Below the pieces are notes generated by a model. The model did no database searches. It saw only the letters and a program-made list of their open reading frames with translations, and was not told where the DNA came from. 64,000 nucleotides of DNA from JAPPHA01 sp964291635 (GTDB lineage: Bacteria > Pseudomonadota > Alphaproteobacteria > Rhodobacterales > Rhodobacteraceae), in assembly GCA_964291635.2 (NCBI GenBank), contig OZ219907.1, forward strand, positions 494,383 to 558,382, given 5' to 3'. Both the position numbers and the translations under genes were made by a program. This document shows, piece by piece, positions 53,451 to 62,515 of this stretch; the first letter of the stretch is position 1, and each line of letters opens with the position of its first letter.

Positions 53451-56129
53451 ATGCCGTTTCGCATTTACGATCTGAAAACTGAATTCGCGACAAATCCGAT
53501 CGGAATAGGAACGTACTGGCCAAGGTTTTCATGGAAATGCAGCCATCCGCGAAGTTGGGAAAAGGCGACTCATTTCCATGTCCTCGTTGCTTCGACCACG
53601 GAGTCGCTCGCCTCTGGCAAAGCGGACCTTTGGGACAGTGGAAAAGTTCCGACGAGCCGGTCGCCCCTGATTGAATATAACGGCCTTCCGCTGGAAAGCC
53701 GATCCGTAGGCCATTGGATGGTCCGCCTGTGGGACTCGAAAGACTCCGCAAGCGACTTCAGTGCGGCCGGTTCTTTCGAGGTTGCGCTGCTTGAACAATG
53801 CGACTGGCAGGCGAAATGGATCGGCTTCCCAGCTGGCCGTACCGGAAAAGCACTGTATTTTCGAAATTCCTACACACTGGAAAAACCGGTTGCCCGGGCT
53901 CGGGCCTATATCTGCGGAGTGGGTTGGTATGAGTTCCGTATCAACGGGCAAAAGGTCGGCGACCGCGTGCTCGAACCGGCGCAGAGCGAGTTCAGCAGAC
54001 GCGTGCTCTACTCCACGTATGACGTCACCGAATACCTCGATCCGGGCACCAATGTTGTCGGGGCAATCGTCGGAGCTGGCTGGTACGGAGTGCCCAAGCT
54101 TATCGCGCAGATAGAGGTCGCGTTTGCGGATGGCACGACGCGGCTGTTGATCACCAATGGCCGAAACAACAATGACGTCGATCTGTGGAAGGTATCGGAC
54201 GGTCCCATCGTTTCAAACAGCGTATTTGACGGTGAAGTGTATGACGCTCGCCTCGAAAAGCCGGATTGGGACCGAACGACAAGGGACGAGGCTGACTACG
54301 TGCATGGCGGGGCATGGGTTTCATCGATGGTCGTCGATCCCCCTGGCGGGAAATTGGTGCCTCAAACGATGGAACCGGTCCGAATAGTGAATTTACTGAG
54401 GGCGCGATCCATTGATCAGCCCAAGCCGGGAATCTTCGTGCTGGACAATGGTCAAAATCTCGCCGGCTGGGCCGCACTCACGGCTACCGGGAAGCGTGAC
54501 ACTGCGATCACGATGCGATTTGCCGAGTGCCTCTATGAAGACGGCACGGTCAACCAGGAAAACCTGCGTTTCGCCGAGGCGCGGGACAAGTATATTTTTT
54601 CGAAAGACGGAATCCAGACGTGGGAACCGCGCTTCACCTATCACGGTTTCCGATACATTCAGGTGGAAGGATTTCCAGGCGAACCGACGGTCGACTCCAT
54701 AGAAACCAAGGTCGTCCGCTCTGACGTCGCGGCAACCGGGCGGTTCAAGTCCTCAAATGCTCTCGTTAACCGCATCGAGGAATCCGTGCGATGGACCGAA
54801 GTGTCCAACCTGCATGGCCTGCCGACCGATTGCCCTCAGCGTGCAGAGCGCATGGGCTGGTTGAACGACATGGCTGCCCGATCCGAAGAACTGATTTACA
54901 ATTTCGACGTTTCCCGATTCCTCCCCAAGTGGCTTGACGATATTGGAGACGCTCAAGATCCCGTATCCGGCGCGGTTTCCGACACCGCCCCGTTTCGCTG
55001 GGGCGCCAGGCCGGGAGATCCTGTCAGCGTTTGCTACGCCTTGATCCCCTGGCTCTTGTACCAGCATTTTGGCGACGAACGAGTTCTGGAAACTCATTTC
55101 CCGGGCATAAAACGCTGGGCCGATTACCTGACCGCGAGGGCCAAGGATCACATTGTCGAGGATGGGTACATCGGCGACTGGGCACCCCCTGTCACCGAAG
55201 CAATTGTCGGTAGCATTGGGACGTCCGCCGTTTCGGCGCATACGCCCAGCGCGCTGATTTCGAGCGCCCACTATTATCATCTGCTCAGACTTCTGGTGCG
55301 GATTTCAGAGGTAGTCGATCGGGGTGAAGACAAGCGCAAATATCGCGAATTGGCGGTCAACGTCCACCGAGCCTTCAACCGGCGGTTTTGGGACGAACAG
55401 ACTGGCGGCTATGCAAGCAACAACCAGGCCTGTAATTCCGTGGCTCTTTACATGGGTCTGGTACCGGACGAGAAAAAGGCGTCTGTCCTGGCAAACATCG
55501 TCAAGGACGTGGAAGATCATGACTTCCATCTCACGACCGGGAATCTATGCACCAAATACATATTTGACGTTCTCTCGGATGGCGGCGAAATTGATACCGC
55601 CTATCGCTTGTTGACGCAGACAAGCTATCCAAGCTGGGGCTACATGTTCGAACGCGGCGCCACGACCATGTGGGAACGCTGGGAAGAGGGCACAGGTATC
55701 GGCATGAATTCCCACAACCACGGAATGTACGCTTCGATCGGTGCGTGGCTTTATAAGGCGTTGGCGGGCATTCGCGCGGGCCGCGATTGCAACGGTTTTT
55801 CGAGTGTGTTGATCGCGCCAAAAGTGCCGTCCGGGCTGACATCGGTCGACGCCGCCCTTGATACGGTCAGGGGGACAATCGAGACGTCGTGGGAGAATGC
55901 TGCGGACGGATTTTCATTGACGATCAGCGTGCCTCCCGGAGTGGACGCCGAGGTTCATTACCCGAGACTGGGCAAATCAGATGGACAGTTGACCGATGGC
56001 GGCGCGGTGGTTGCCGAAAATGGCGCGTCCGGAATTTCCAACATCCGCAATGAAGCGGACTCTATCGTATTCGACGCCCGACCAGGAAAATACCGACTCG
56101 GTCTCGCGTCGACCTCGAATGCGATGTGA
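53451..56129 (+). CDS. Glycoside hydrolase family 78 (alpha-L-rhamnosidase-like)
   Basis: An 892-residue enzyme with an N-terminal immunoglobulin-like and carbohydrate-binding part, the Bac_rhamnosid_N region (RAYICGVGWYEFRINGQKVG, VLEPAQSEFSRRVLYSTYD), and the (alpha/alpha)6 catalytic domain with NLHGLPTDCPQRAERMGWLND (Asp and Glu cluster), GYIGDWAPP, LTTGNLCTKYIFDVL and ATTMWERWEEG. No signal peptide is seen, so it probably acts on substrates already imported. The last gene of the sugar operon, ATG 53451. The neighbouring PhyH oxygenase suggests a modified rhamnoside. Confidence 0.92.
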   Translation: MPFRIYDLKTEFATNPIGIGTYWPRFSWKCSHPRSWEKATHFHVLVASTTESLASGKADLWDSGKVPTSRSPLIEYNGLPLESRSVGHWMVRLWDSKDSASDFSAAGSFEVALLEQCDWQAKWIGFPAGRTGKALYFRNSYTLEKPVARARAYICGVGWYEFRINGQKVGDRVLEPAQSEFSRRVLYSTYDVTEYLDPGTNVVGAIVGAGWYGVPKLIAQIEVAFADGTTRLLITNGRNNNDVDLWKVSDGPIVSNSVFDGEVYDARLEKPDWDRTTRDEADYVHGGAWVSSMVVDPPGGKLVPQTMEPVRIVNLLRARSIDQPKPGIFVLDNGQNLAGWAALTATGKRDTAITMRFAECLYEDGTVNQENLRFAEARDKYIFSKDGIQTWEPRFTYHGFRYIQVEGFPGEPTVDSIETKVVRSDVAATGRFKSSNALVNRIEESVRWTEVSNLHGLPTDCPQRAERMGWLNDMAARSEELIYNFDVSRFLPKWLDDIGDAQDPVSGAVSDTAPFRWGARPGDPVSVCYALIPWLLYQHFGDERVLETHFPGIKRWADYLTARAKDHIVEDGYIGDWAPPVTEAIVGSIGTSAVSAHTPSALISSAHYYHLLRLLVRISEVVDRGEDKRKYRELAVNVHRAFNRRFWDEQTGGYASNNQACNSVALYMGLVPDEKKASVLANIVKDVEDHDFHLTTGNLCTKYIFDVLSDGGEIDTAYRLLTQTSYPSWGYMFERGATTMWERWEEGTGIGMNSHNHGMYASIGAWLYKALAGIRAGRDCNGFSSVLIAPKVPSGLTSVDAALDTVRGTIETSWENAADGFSLTISVPPGVDAEVHYPRLGKSDGQLTDGGAVVAENGASGISNIRNEADSIVFDARPGKYRLGLASTSNAM

Positions 56130-57235
56130 GGCCCGTTCAATGCCCTTCATCGCTATTGCGGAAGTCTACTGGCTTCGTCGCGACCGCAACCCGCACCGCC
56201 TGACCGGGGACGGTCATCGCGTCCTAAGCACGAGCGCTGCCCGCAATTCTTGATCCGCCGCGCATCCAGCAACTTGATCGTGAACTCGACGCAGCCGCCG
56301 ACGAATACTCCCGGTCCGTGAAGCAGGCATACCGAATACCGAATTTGCGTCCGGTCCATCCGGAAGAACTCCAGTCGCCAAAAGAAGTCCCGATGCCGCC
56401 TCGAGACCGGAGATGGCTGAAGGAACTGGAACAAGTACATCGCGCTGGCACAGCCACGGCTACACGCTCCTTGCCCGTACACAGATTCGCTAAGCAGTCC
56501 AGGACTGGGAAAGGCCGCCGCTGGCCATTCTCGGCTTCTCGGCCGCCTCGGGAGACCGCCCCCGCGATGCTATTTTCGCATGGTCTCCGATTTTCCGGGA
56601 GCGGAACCTGTATCGCGTGATCAACAATGCCATCGCTACCTGATCGCGCATCGAATCCGAATTCCGATTCTGGCCTTCCAAATAGCCTCCACCGTGCGCT
56701 GCCAACTACCGCAGGACCGGCAGAGACGGTACAGGGTAATGTTCGGTCCTGTTGGAGACCATTGTCGGATCCTACGCTTCGCCGGCGCCGTGTGCAGGGC
56801 TGCCGGGCGGACCCAAGTCGGAACCATCCAGGAGTGCGGCCGATATGACAGCAAGAAAGATCTCGCGAAACCCGGATTGGACACCTGGCTCCCTTCCCGC
56901 AAATGAGATTGGTAGCGAACGCTCATTCGATGACAGCCAGTAAGGCCATCACCCCCTTACCGAACGCTTACCTCGGGAAAAGGCGGTTATGATTCAGCGT
57001 TACATACTGTAAAAGAGGGATAAAATGGGGATTACGCCGGACTAAGGACGTCGTTCTTGGATCTACGCATGAATCCTTCGGAATCCTTCCGGTTCACACC
57101 ACTTGAATCAGATTCGCCGGGACCGGAACCACTTTGTCCGGTGTTCGTTCAACCAGCACAACCAACATCTCTTGCGCTCGATCCCGTAAAGTCTTGCCGC
57201 CTGCTCCCACACAGTATAGTCGGCTATGAGTTCAA
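56130..57235. other. Long gene-poor stretch before tRNA-Ser
   Basis: About 1.1 kb with short frames on both strands and none that match a family I know. A minus-strand frame at 56636-56926 has a CRSCGSW motif reminiscent of a zinc-ribbon transposase remnant, but that is not enough to call it. The sequence just before the tRNA should hold its promoter. Confidence 0.5.
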
Positions 57236-57325
57236 GGAGAGGTGGCCGAGTGGTCGAAGGCGCACGCCTGGAACGCGTGTAGGCGGGGAACCGTCTCCAG
57301 GGTTCGAATCCCTGTCTCTCCGCCA
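57236..57325 (+). tRNA. tRNA-Ser (anticodon GGA)
   Basis: A 90-base class II tRNA: acceptor GGAGAGG pairing with the 3' CTCTCC, D-arm GGCCGAGTGGTCGAAGGC, anticodon arm CACGC-CTGGAAC-GCGTG giving GGA (reads UCC), long variable arm, T-loop GGTTCGAATCC, and encoded CCA. Confidence 0.95.
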
Positions 57326-57755
57326 ACAAGTCGATCCGGATCCGGAAGCCGACCCTACTTCGACGATTGACTGCCGCCTCGATCGAATTAATCCGCGGAC
57401 TTCCGCCTCGTGGCGGGCACGTCGTGTGAAACTGCCATCAATATCGCCCTTGGCTGGATGAACAAAAATACAAGAGCCACCCTCCGGGCGGGCACGCCAC
57501 GGCCCCATCCAGAAAAATACGCAACGCAAAGAAAAACCACCATCCGCGGTAGCCGAGGCAGGACGATGTTGCCATCTTCGACGAGAGCGTCTTTTCGGCG
57601 AGCAAACCAAGCACCGCCGTTCCCGCGTATGGGCCCTGAAGCCATCCGGTCGAGGCCCTTTTGGCCTCCGCTTGCCTGTTGCTGCACCGGCTCGATTCAA
57701 GGCACAGACTTTCTGAAACGCAGGTCTCCGCTATTCAGGATTGCGGCTGTTCGGA
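57326..57755. other. Intergenic region after tRNA-Ser
   Basis: About 430 bases with no supported gene. Frames here on the minus strand are arginine-rich and not protein-like. It separates tRNA-Ser from the Rieske gene. Confidence 0.4.
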
Positions 57756-58070
57756 TCAGTGTTCGACTTGTACGAACACGCGACTGCCATCCACCCTTGC
57801 CGCGTATGTCCCGAGGTCAACGCTAACTGGCGCTGAAAGTGCCTTGCCCGTGCAGATATCGAAGCGTCCACCATGCAGGGGGCATTCGATCACGCAGTCC
57901 GTAACCAGACCATATTCGAGGCTCTCTGCTTCATGAGTGCACATCAGATCAGTGGCAAAGAACCCCTTACTGGTTTTGTAGATGGCATAGGCATGCCCGC
58001 CGTACTCCCATGCGATCAGGTCACCTTCGTCGATGTCTTCCGTTCCACATGCGTCAATCCATTGAGTCAT
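57756..58070 (-). CDS. Rieske [2Fe-2S] ferredoxin (MocE-like)
   Basis: A 104-residue ferredoxin. The Rieske ligands are C44 and H46 in CTHEAES and C63 and H66 in CPLHGGRFD. The closing VSVDLGTYAARVDGSRVFVQ is typical of the stand-alone MocE type. It should pass electrons to an oxygenase, and the membrane desaturase-like protein at 60611-61639 in the same direction is the obvious partner. ATG 58070. Confidence 0.9.
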   Translation of the reverse strand: MTQWIDACGTEDIDEGDLIAWEYGGHAYAIYKTSKGFFATDLMCTHEAESLEYGLVTDCVIECPLHGGRFDICTGKALSAPVSVDLGTYAARVDGSRVFVQVEH

Positions 58071-58309
58071 CCGTCGGTTCTTTCCTTTTGTTGATGGGTC
58101 ATCGCACCGAGAGCGATGGATTCGTTATGGAAGCCCGACCCCGGTCAGTTGGAACGGGAGACACAACCATCCCGCGAAAGGAAACCCGCATCGCGGAAGT
58201 GCGCTTTAACCATCTATTCGGGATGGATTGTGGACATGACCGCATTCTGAACGGCCGCGCGGACATGCGGAGAGAAGGTCTCGTTCCGCAAAGGTACATT
58301 CTCCCTTCT

Positions 58310-58453
58310 TTACGCCCACAACGATGAACGGACCGGTTGCGGCCCATCCATCGAGGCTTTGTTCGGTCCAGAGGTGATCGTGGTTTCTCCGCGCTTGTAG
58401 CGTAATCCTTCGGCTTGCCGTCCCGGCACGTCGATATGTAGAGGGTCGTTCAT
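58310..58453 (-). pseudogene. Possible decayed gene downstream of the M24 gene
   Basis: Starting nine bases after the M24 stop, the frame reads MNDPLHIDVPGRQAEGLRY and ASMDGPQPVRSSLWA, then stops at a TAA. Beyond it the same frame continues as NVPLRNETFSPHVRAAVQNA, VMSTIHPE, a TAG and MVKAHFRDAGF up to about 58150. Position and composition suggest a short broken gene in the operon. I cannot name a family. Confidence 0.35.
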
Positions 58454-58462
58454 CTGCCCATC

Positions 58463-59764
58463 TCAGAATTCCCGCATGAGCAAGCCGTCTTCAAACGGGT
58501 AGCAGCTGAGGACGATGGGGCCGCTATCGGTCACGAGAACCTGGTCCTCGAGTTTGACGCCCTCGATTCCGCCGACCTCACCGATGTAGCTTTCGACGCA
58601 CATCACCATGCCCGTCTCCAGTTCACCGTCAAAAAACTCGGGATGGTCGGGAGAATGAAGAATCGCAGGCCATTCGTCCGCCATGCCGATGCCGTGCATC
58701 ATGCAGGGGTAGAGCTGATCACCGAAACCCGCCGGCGGGATGTAACGGGAGCGGGCGATATCGGAAAATGCCGCACCGGCTTTCACCAGTTGTGTATTTG
58801 CCATCACCTCTTCATGAGCGATCGAGTAGAGCTTCTTCTGGTAGTCCGACGGAAGCCCCGGACCGCAGTGATAGGCGCGGGAGATGTCGCCGCCGTAGCA
58901 GAACGGGCCGACCATGCCGCAGTCGAAAACCACCAAATCGCCCGCGCGGATCATCCGGCTGGATGCCTCCTGCTGCCAGGGATTTGTACGTTCGCCCGAG
59001 GCCAGCAGTCGGTAGTCCAACCACTCGCCGCCGCCTTCGATCAGGGCCGACCACATGAGCGCCCAGAGCTCTTGTTCCGTCACCCCGTTGCGCAAGGCAT
59101 CGCGCATCCGCGTCATGCCGTCCTCGGCCACGGCAATGGTCAGGTTCATTGCGAGGATTTCTTCGGGGCTCTTGATTTTTCGGGCCATGGCCAGGACGGG
59201 GGCTACGTCCGCCAATTCGTGCCCCTTTGCCACCAGCGCCTGCTCGGAATGGAATCCGGAGCGTTCAACGCCAACACGCTTTTTTCCCTGCCCGCAATGG
59301 ATGCGGATCAGGTCTTCCATCTGCTCGGACCAGCGGGACGCCCATTCCTGGTGGCGAGTGCCCGCGAACATATAGGAGAGCGGCAGGATGTCGGCTCGGT
59401 TTTCGTCGATGGTTTCCAGTTGACTGCCGGTCGTGTGTCCCGGCGCGTTGTCGAAATGGATCACGGGCCCCTCGGCAGGGATGAAGAGATAGCCTGCCTG
59501 GATATGCATCTGAAACAGCGCGCAGTTGCGCACGCCGGTGGCGTAACGGATCGACAGCGGCTCGACCAGGATGATCGCGTCGAAACCCTGCTTGACGATC
59601 TGTTCGCGAAATCGGTTTTGCCGGTAGCGCCGCATACGGGGCACATCGATCATGCCCTCTGTATCTGCCGCCTGCATCGGAGGCGTGATCCTGGCTGCCT
59701 CTTCCAGCGTCAGCGGCTGAGGTTTGGCCGGGAAGGCGCGGTTGTAATCCATCGCGTCGTTCAT
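58463..59764 (-). CDS. M24-family protein related to DMSP lyase DddP
   Basis: A 433-residue creatinase/aminopeptidase-fold protein. It resembles the DMSP lyase DddP closely in the segments GGEWLDYRLLASGERTNPW, MHGIGMADEWP, VESYIGEVGG and KLEDQVLVTDSG. The metal ligands expected in DddP are present as D281, D293, H357, E391 and E406, but the second Asp of the D-x-D pair is Gly (FDCGM, residue 283). The Asp of the catalytic DEWP is kept (D363). ATG 59764 overlaps the stop of the PanB-like gene (ATGA). It could be DddP-like or another M24 hydrolase or lyase. Confidence 0.85.
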   Translation of the reverse strand: MNDAMDYNRAFPAKPQPLTLEEAARITPPMQAADTEGMIDVPRMRRYRQNRFREQIVKQGFDAIILVEPLSIRYATGVRNCALFQMHIQAGYLFIPAEGPVIHFDNAPGHTTGSQLETIDENRADILPLSYMFAGTRHQEWASRWSEQMEDLIRIHCGQGKKRVGVERSGFHSEQALVAKGHELADVAPVLAMARKIKSPEEILAMNLTIAVAEDGMTRMRDALRNGVTEQELWALMWSALIEGGGEWLDYRLLASGERTNPWQQEASSRMIRAGDLVVFDCGMVGPFCYGGDISRAYHCGPGLPSDYQKKLYSIAHEEVMANTQLVKAGAAFSDIARSRYIPPAGFGDQLYPCMMHGIGMADEWPAILHSPDHPEFFDGELETGMVMCVESYIGEVGGIEGVKLEDQVLVTDSGPIVLSCYPFEDGLLMREF

Positions 59765-60609
59765 CGATGTGTCGGATTCCACTGTTCGAGCGCTTCGAGG
59801 AACTTCTCCTTCTCTCCTGGATGCATGCCAATGCTGGTTTCGGCGTAGGGGAAGTTGCCTGCTGCCACCTCAAGGTGGAATTGGCAGAGCGCGGCAACGC
59901 GTTCTTCGCGAATTTGCTTGTGTAACGGACCCAGGTTGCCGAAGGCATGGGCGTGCCTGGGGGGCTTTTCCTCTTCGCTTGCCTCACCGCAGATATCGGC
60001 TACGAAGGAAAAGATCGCGTCGCCCGCCATGCCGGATCCGAGAGAGAACGTGACGACGGTCGTTCTTTCATTGACCGCCTCGAGCACCTCTTCGGCAACG
60101 CATTCCACCTCGACAGCGAAGACACCCGCATCCTCCATGCGCTTCAGAGTCTCCCAGACCTTGACCGCCTCGTCTGCCCTTCGACCCCAGCCGCGCAAGC
60201 CTCCGCAGAAGTGGCTGAACGTGGGAATCAGTCCGATATGGCTTTGCACCGGGATGCCATCGCGCGCCATCCGCTCCATGACCTCGTAGGAACGGAGCGT
60301 GTAGTACATGTCGGCGCCCCTGCGCATCGCCTCATAGGCGTGGGCGACGATTTCTTCGTCGGAGCCGAATTGCGCCCAGGTGGAGCCGACGCCGGTGAAA
60401 TGGGTTGGCGCGATCTGTCGCACATCCTCGATCTGATCGGCGCCAACCACGAAAATGTCGATCCCGGCTTCGACACAGGCGTGCAGCTCGTCGTTGTCGG
60501 CCGGATTGGCCATCGAGAGTTTGCGGCCCGACCCCTTGAGGGCACGCAGGTCTGCGACCGTGTAATTCCGCCGGGCCGGTTTGCGGCTGAAGTCGTAGAT
60601 CCTCCTCAT
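59761..60609 (-). CDS. PanB-superfamily protein (ketopantoate hydroxymethyltransferase-like)
   Basis: A 282-residue TIM-barrel protein. It resembles PanB in IDIFVVGADQIEDV, RDGIPVQSHIGLIPTF, EDAGVFAVEVECVAEEVLEA and VVTFSLGSG, but the canonical G-D-S motif (metal Asp) reads GADQIED, so it is unlikely to be the biosynthetic enzyme. A retro-aldol or other carbon-carbon bond function on a related keto acid is possible. The start ATG 60609 overlaps the desaturase stop region; the end overlaps the M24 start. Confidence 0.72.
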   Translation of the reverse strand: MRRIYDFSRKPARRNYTVADLRALKGSGRKLSMANPADNDELHACVEAGIDIFVVGADQIEDVRQIAPTHFTGVGSTWAQFGSDEEIVAHAYEAMRRGADMYYTLRSYEVMERMARDGIPVQSHIGLIPTFSHFCGGLRGWGRRADEAVKVWETLKRMEDAGVFAVEVECVAEEVLEAVNERTTVVTFSLGSGMAGDAIFSFVADICGEASEEEKPPRHAHAFGNLGPLHKQIREERVAALCQFHLEVAAGNFPYAETSIGMHPGEKEKFLEALEQWNPTHR

Positions 60610-60610
60610 G

Positions 60611-61639
60611 TCACATTGTCCTTTGCGCGACCTGCCCCACCGGGCCGCCGGAGGTGACCATGTGCGTCGCCTGGCGGATGCTGGGAGCCTTGGTGGACAG
60701 GCCCAGCGTTCGGCGCAATGCCACCAGGAAGACTTCACAGTTCGTGCGGATGAAGCCGGGGTCCGGCGCGGGAACCTGCGCCTCTACGGCCCGGGCGAGG
60801 TCCGGCAAGCCATGGAAAGGCACCTGCGGGAAAAGATGGTGCTCCACATGGTTGTTCATGTTCATGTAGAGGAAATTGGCCAGCCAGTTGCCCCGGAACG
60901 AGCGTGTGCTTTCGAGGATCGAGGGCGAGTCTTCCTGCAACTCGACGTGCTGGATAAGCGTGAACAGGAGCATCACCGGCGCGCCCAGGACACGCGGGAT
61001 GACGAGAAGCCAGATCGGCCACCAGATTCCCGCGAAAGGCGCCGCGGCGATCAGGGTGTAGATGGCCAGCATGATTCGCGCGTTCCGGGTCATCTCGGGG
61101 AACTCCCCGTCGGGTGTCACCATCCGCATCGTGTCGGTGTAGTGTTTCGTCGCAAGGCGAAAGAACACCTGGACGTGGAAACGCAAGAGCCCGAAGCCGG
61201 TGATTTCGGTCAGCCACCCCCAGATTCCCATCGGCGTGTCGAAGGGCATCTGGCTGTCCTTGCCCACATGCCATGTATGGGTGTGGTGGTTGGTATGCGT
61301 GTAGCGCCGATGGAGCGGTTCTTCCATATATAGCAGCGACGTGATCCAAAGGACCGCCTCGTTCAGCCAACGGCTGCGAAAAGCGGTACCATGGGCGGTT
61401 TCGTGACTGAAGGCATAGGAGGGCACCGTCAGGAACACGCCATGGACGAACATGGCGGGCCAGACCCAAGGGGTGCCGAGGCTGGCCCGGACCAGGGCAC
61501 CGGTCAGGACGAGCGACAGTGTCCATTTTGCCAGGTAGAGCAGCCCTGGTCGGTCCGAGCGGGCAGCAATCTGCTTGAGGGTTTTCTTGTCGAGTCGAAC
61601 ACCGGACGAGGCGGCGTTCGTAGGAACGTAACTGGGCAT
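60611..61639 (-). CDS. Fatty-acid-desaturase-fold oxygenase (MocD-like)
   Basis: A 342-residue membrane di-iron enzyme with the three histidine boxes HETAH, HTNHHTHT and NNHVEHH, and four or more hydrophobic helices. This fold includes desaturases and hydroxylases; together with a MocE-type Rieske ferredoxin it resembles the MocD/MocE pair of rhizopine catabolism, where it acts on a small methylated substrate. ATG 61639 is nine bases after the aldolase stop, in the same operon. Confidence 0.88.
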   Translation of the reverse strand: MPSYVPTNAASSGVRLDKKTLKQIAARSDRPGLLYLAKWTLSLVLTGALVRASLGTPWVWPAMFVHGVFLTVPSYAFSHETAHGTAFRSRWLNEAVLWITSLLYMEEPLHRRYTHTNHHTHTWHVGKDSQMPFDTPMGIWGWLTEITGFGLLRFHVQVFFRLATKHYTDTMRMVTPDGEFPEMTRNARIMLAIYTLIAAAPFAGIWWPIWLLVIPRVLGAPVMLLFTLIQHVELQEDSPSILESTRSFRGNWLANFLYMNMNNHVEHHLFPQVPFHGLPDLARAVEAQVPAPDPGFIRTNCEVFLVALRRTLGLSTKAPSIRQATHMVTSGGPVGQVAQRTM

Positions 61640-61648
61640 CGGCAGTCC

Positions 61649-62428
61649 TCAGCTCGCGTAGTCCGATCCTTCGTCATCAAGGATCGCTTTCAGTTCGGCC
61701 AGGTGACGTTCGGCCTGATCGGGATAACTTTCGAGCTCCCGGGCGGTCTTTTCCGCGATCTCGTGGCTGAGCACACGAAGCGGCTTGCCGGTCTGAAGGG
61801 CGTGAACACAGGTCTCGGCCGCACGCTCGAAGTAATAGAGCCTGTTGAACGTGTCGGCGACGCCGCTGCCGATCACCAATACACCGTGGTTGCCCATGAT
61901 CATCACCTTGACCTTCGGGTCGAACAGCATCTTGGCGCAGCGCGCACCTTCTTCTTCGAAGGCGAGACCGCCAAAGCATTCATCCACCACGGTGCGGCCG
62001 TGGAAGGTCGCGGTATTCTGGTCGATCGGTAGCAGCGTACTGTCCTCCAGGCAGGCGAGCACCGTGGCGTGGATCGAATGAACATGCATCACGCAACGGG
62101 CGTGAGGCACCTGCCGGTGGATCGATCCGTGCAGGCCCCACGCGGTGGGATCGGGGGCACCTGGCTGTTTCATCGTAGCGGGATTGTCGGCATCGAGAAG
62201 TAACAGGTCCGAGGCCTTGATCCGGCTAAAGTGCCGCTGATTGGGGTTCATCAGAAACAATTTGCCATCGTCGCTGACCGCCAGGCTGAAATGATTCGCT
62301 ACTGCCTCGTGCATGTTCAGCCGTGCGGTCCAGCGGAAGGCCGCGGCAAGGTCCGTGCGCTCGGTCCTGTGAGTGAGATTTTCGATTTGCGCCACCTGTC
62401 GCACACCTGCCTCCATGACCGGTGACAC
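61649..62428 (-). CDS. Class II aldolase/adducin-family protein
   Basis: A 259-residue zinc aldolase-fold protein: AAFRWTARLNMHEAVANHFS, HARCVMHVHSIHATVLACL (metal His pair), VMIMGNHGVLVIGSG and FNRLYYFERAAETCV. The family includes sugar-phosphate aldolases and decarboxylases. It is the first gene of the minus-strand operon, divergent from the LysR gene. Start ATG 62428 or 62413. Confidence 0.88.
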   Translation of the reverse strand: MSPVMEAGVRQVAQIENLTHRTERTDLAAAFRWTARLNMHEAVANHFSLAVSDDGKLFLMNPNQRHFSRIKASDLLLLDADNPATMKQPGAPDPTAWGLHGSIHRQVPHARCVMHVHSIHATVLACLEDSTLLPIDQNTATFHGRTVVDECFGGLAFEEEGARCAKMLFDPKVKVMIMGNHGVLVIGSGVADTFNRLYYFERAAETCVHALQTGKPLRVLSHEIAEKTARELESYPDQAERHLAELKAILDDEGSDYAS

Positions 62429-62515
62429 TTTCTTTCAGGAGTGATCGGATAGCTGACAAACAATGATTTTTCGGCTAATCAATTAGAAAAATTAATACAT
62501 GCGTAATGGGCAGGA
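62429..62515. promoter_or_regulatory. LysR/operon divergent control region
   Basis: An 87-base AT-rich gap between the LysR gene (plus) and the catabolic operon (minus). It contains TAATCAATTA and the overlapping T-N11-A-like TTAGAAAAATTAA, good candidates for the LysR binding site. Both promoters must lie here. Confidence 0.5.

Noticed and set aside
56636..56926. Zinc-ribbon transposase remnant on the minus strand (CRSCGSW)
   Set aside because: Only one cysteine pair is present, and no transposase core motif supports it.
58643..59848. 401-codon plus-strand frame antisense to the M24 gene
   Set aside because: Shadow frame of M24; no ribosome site and no known pattern.
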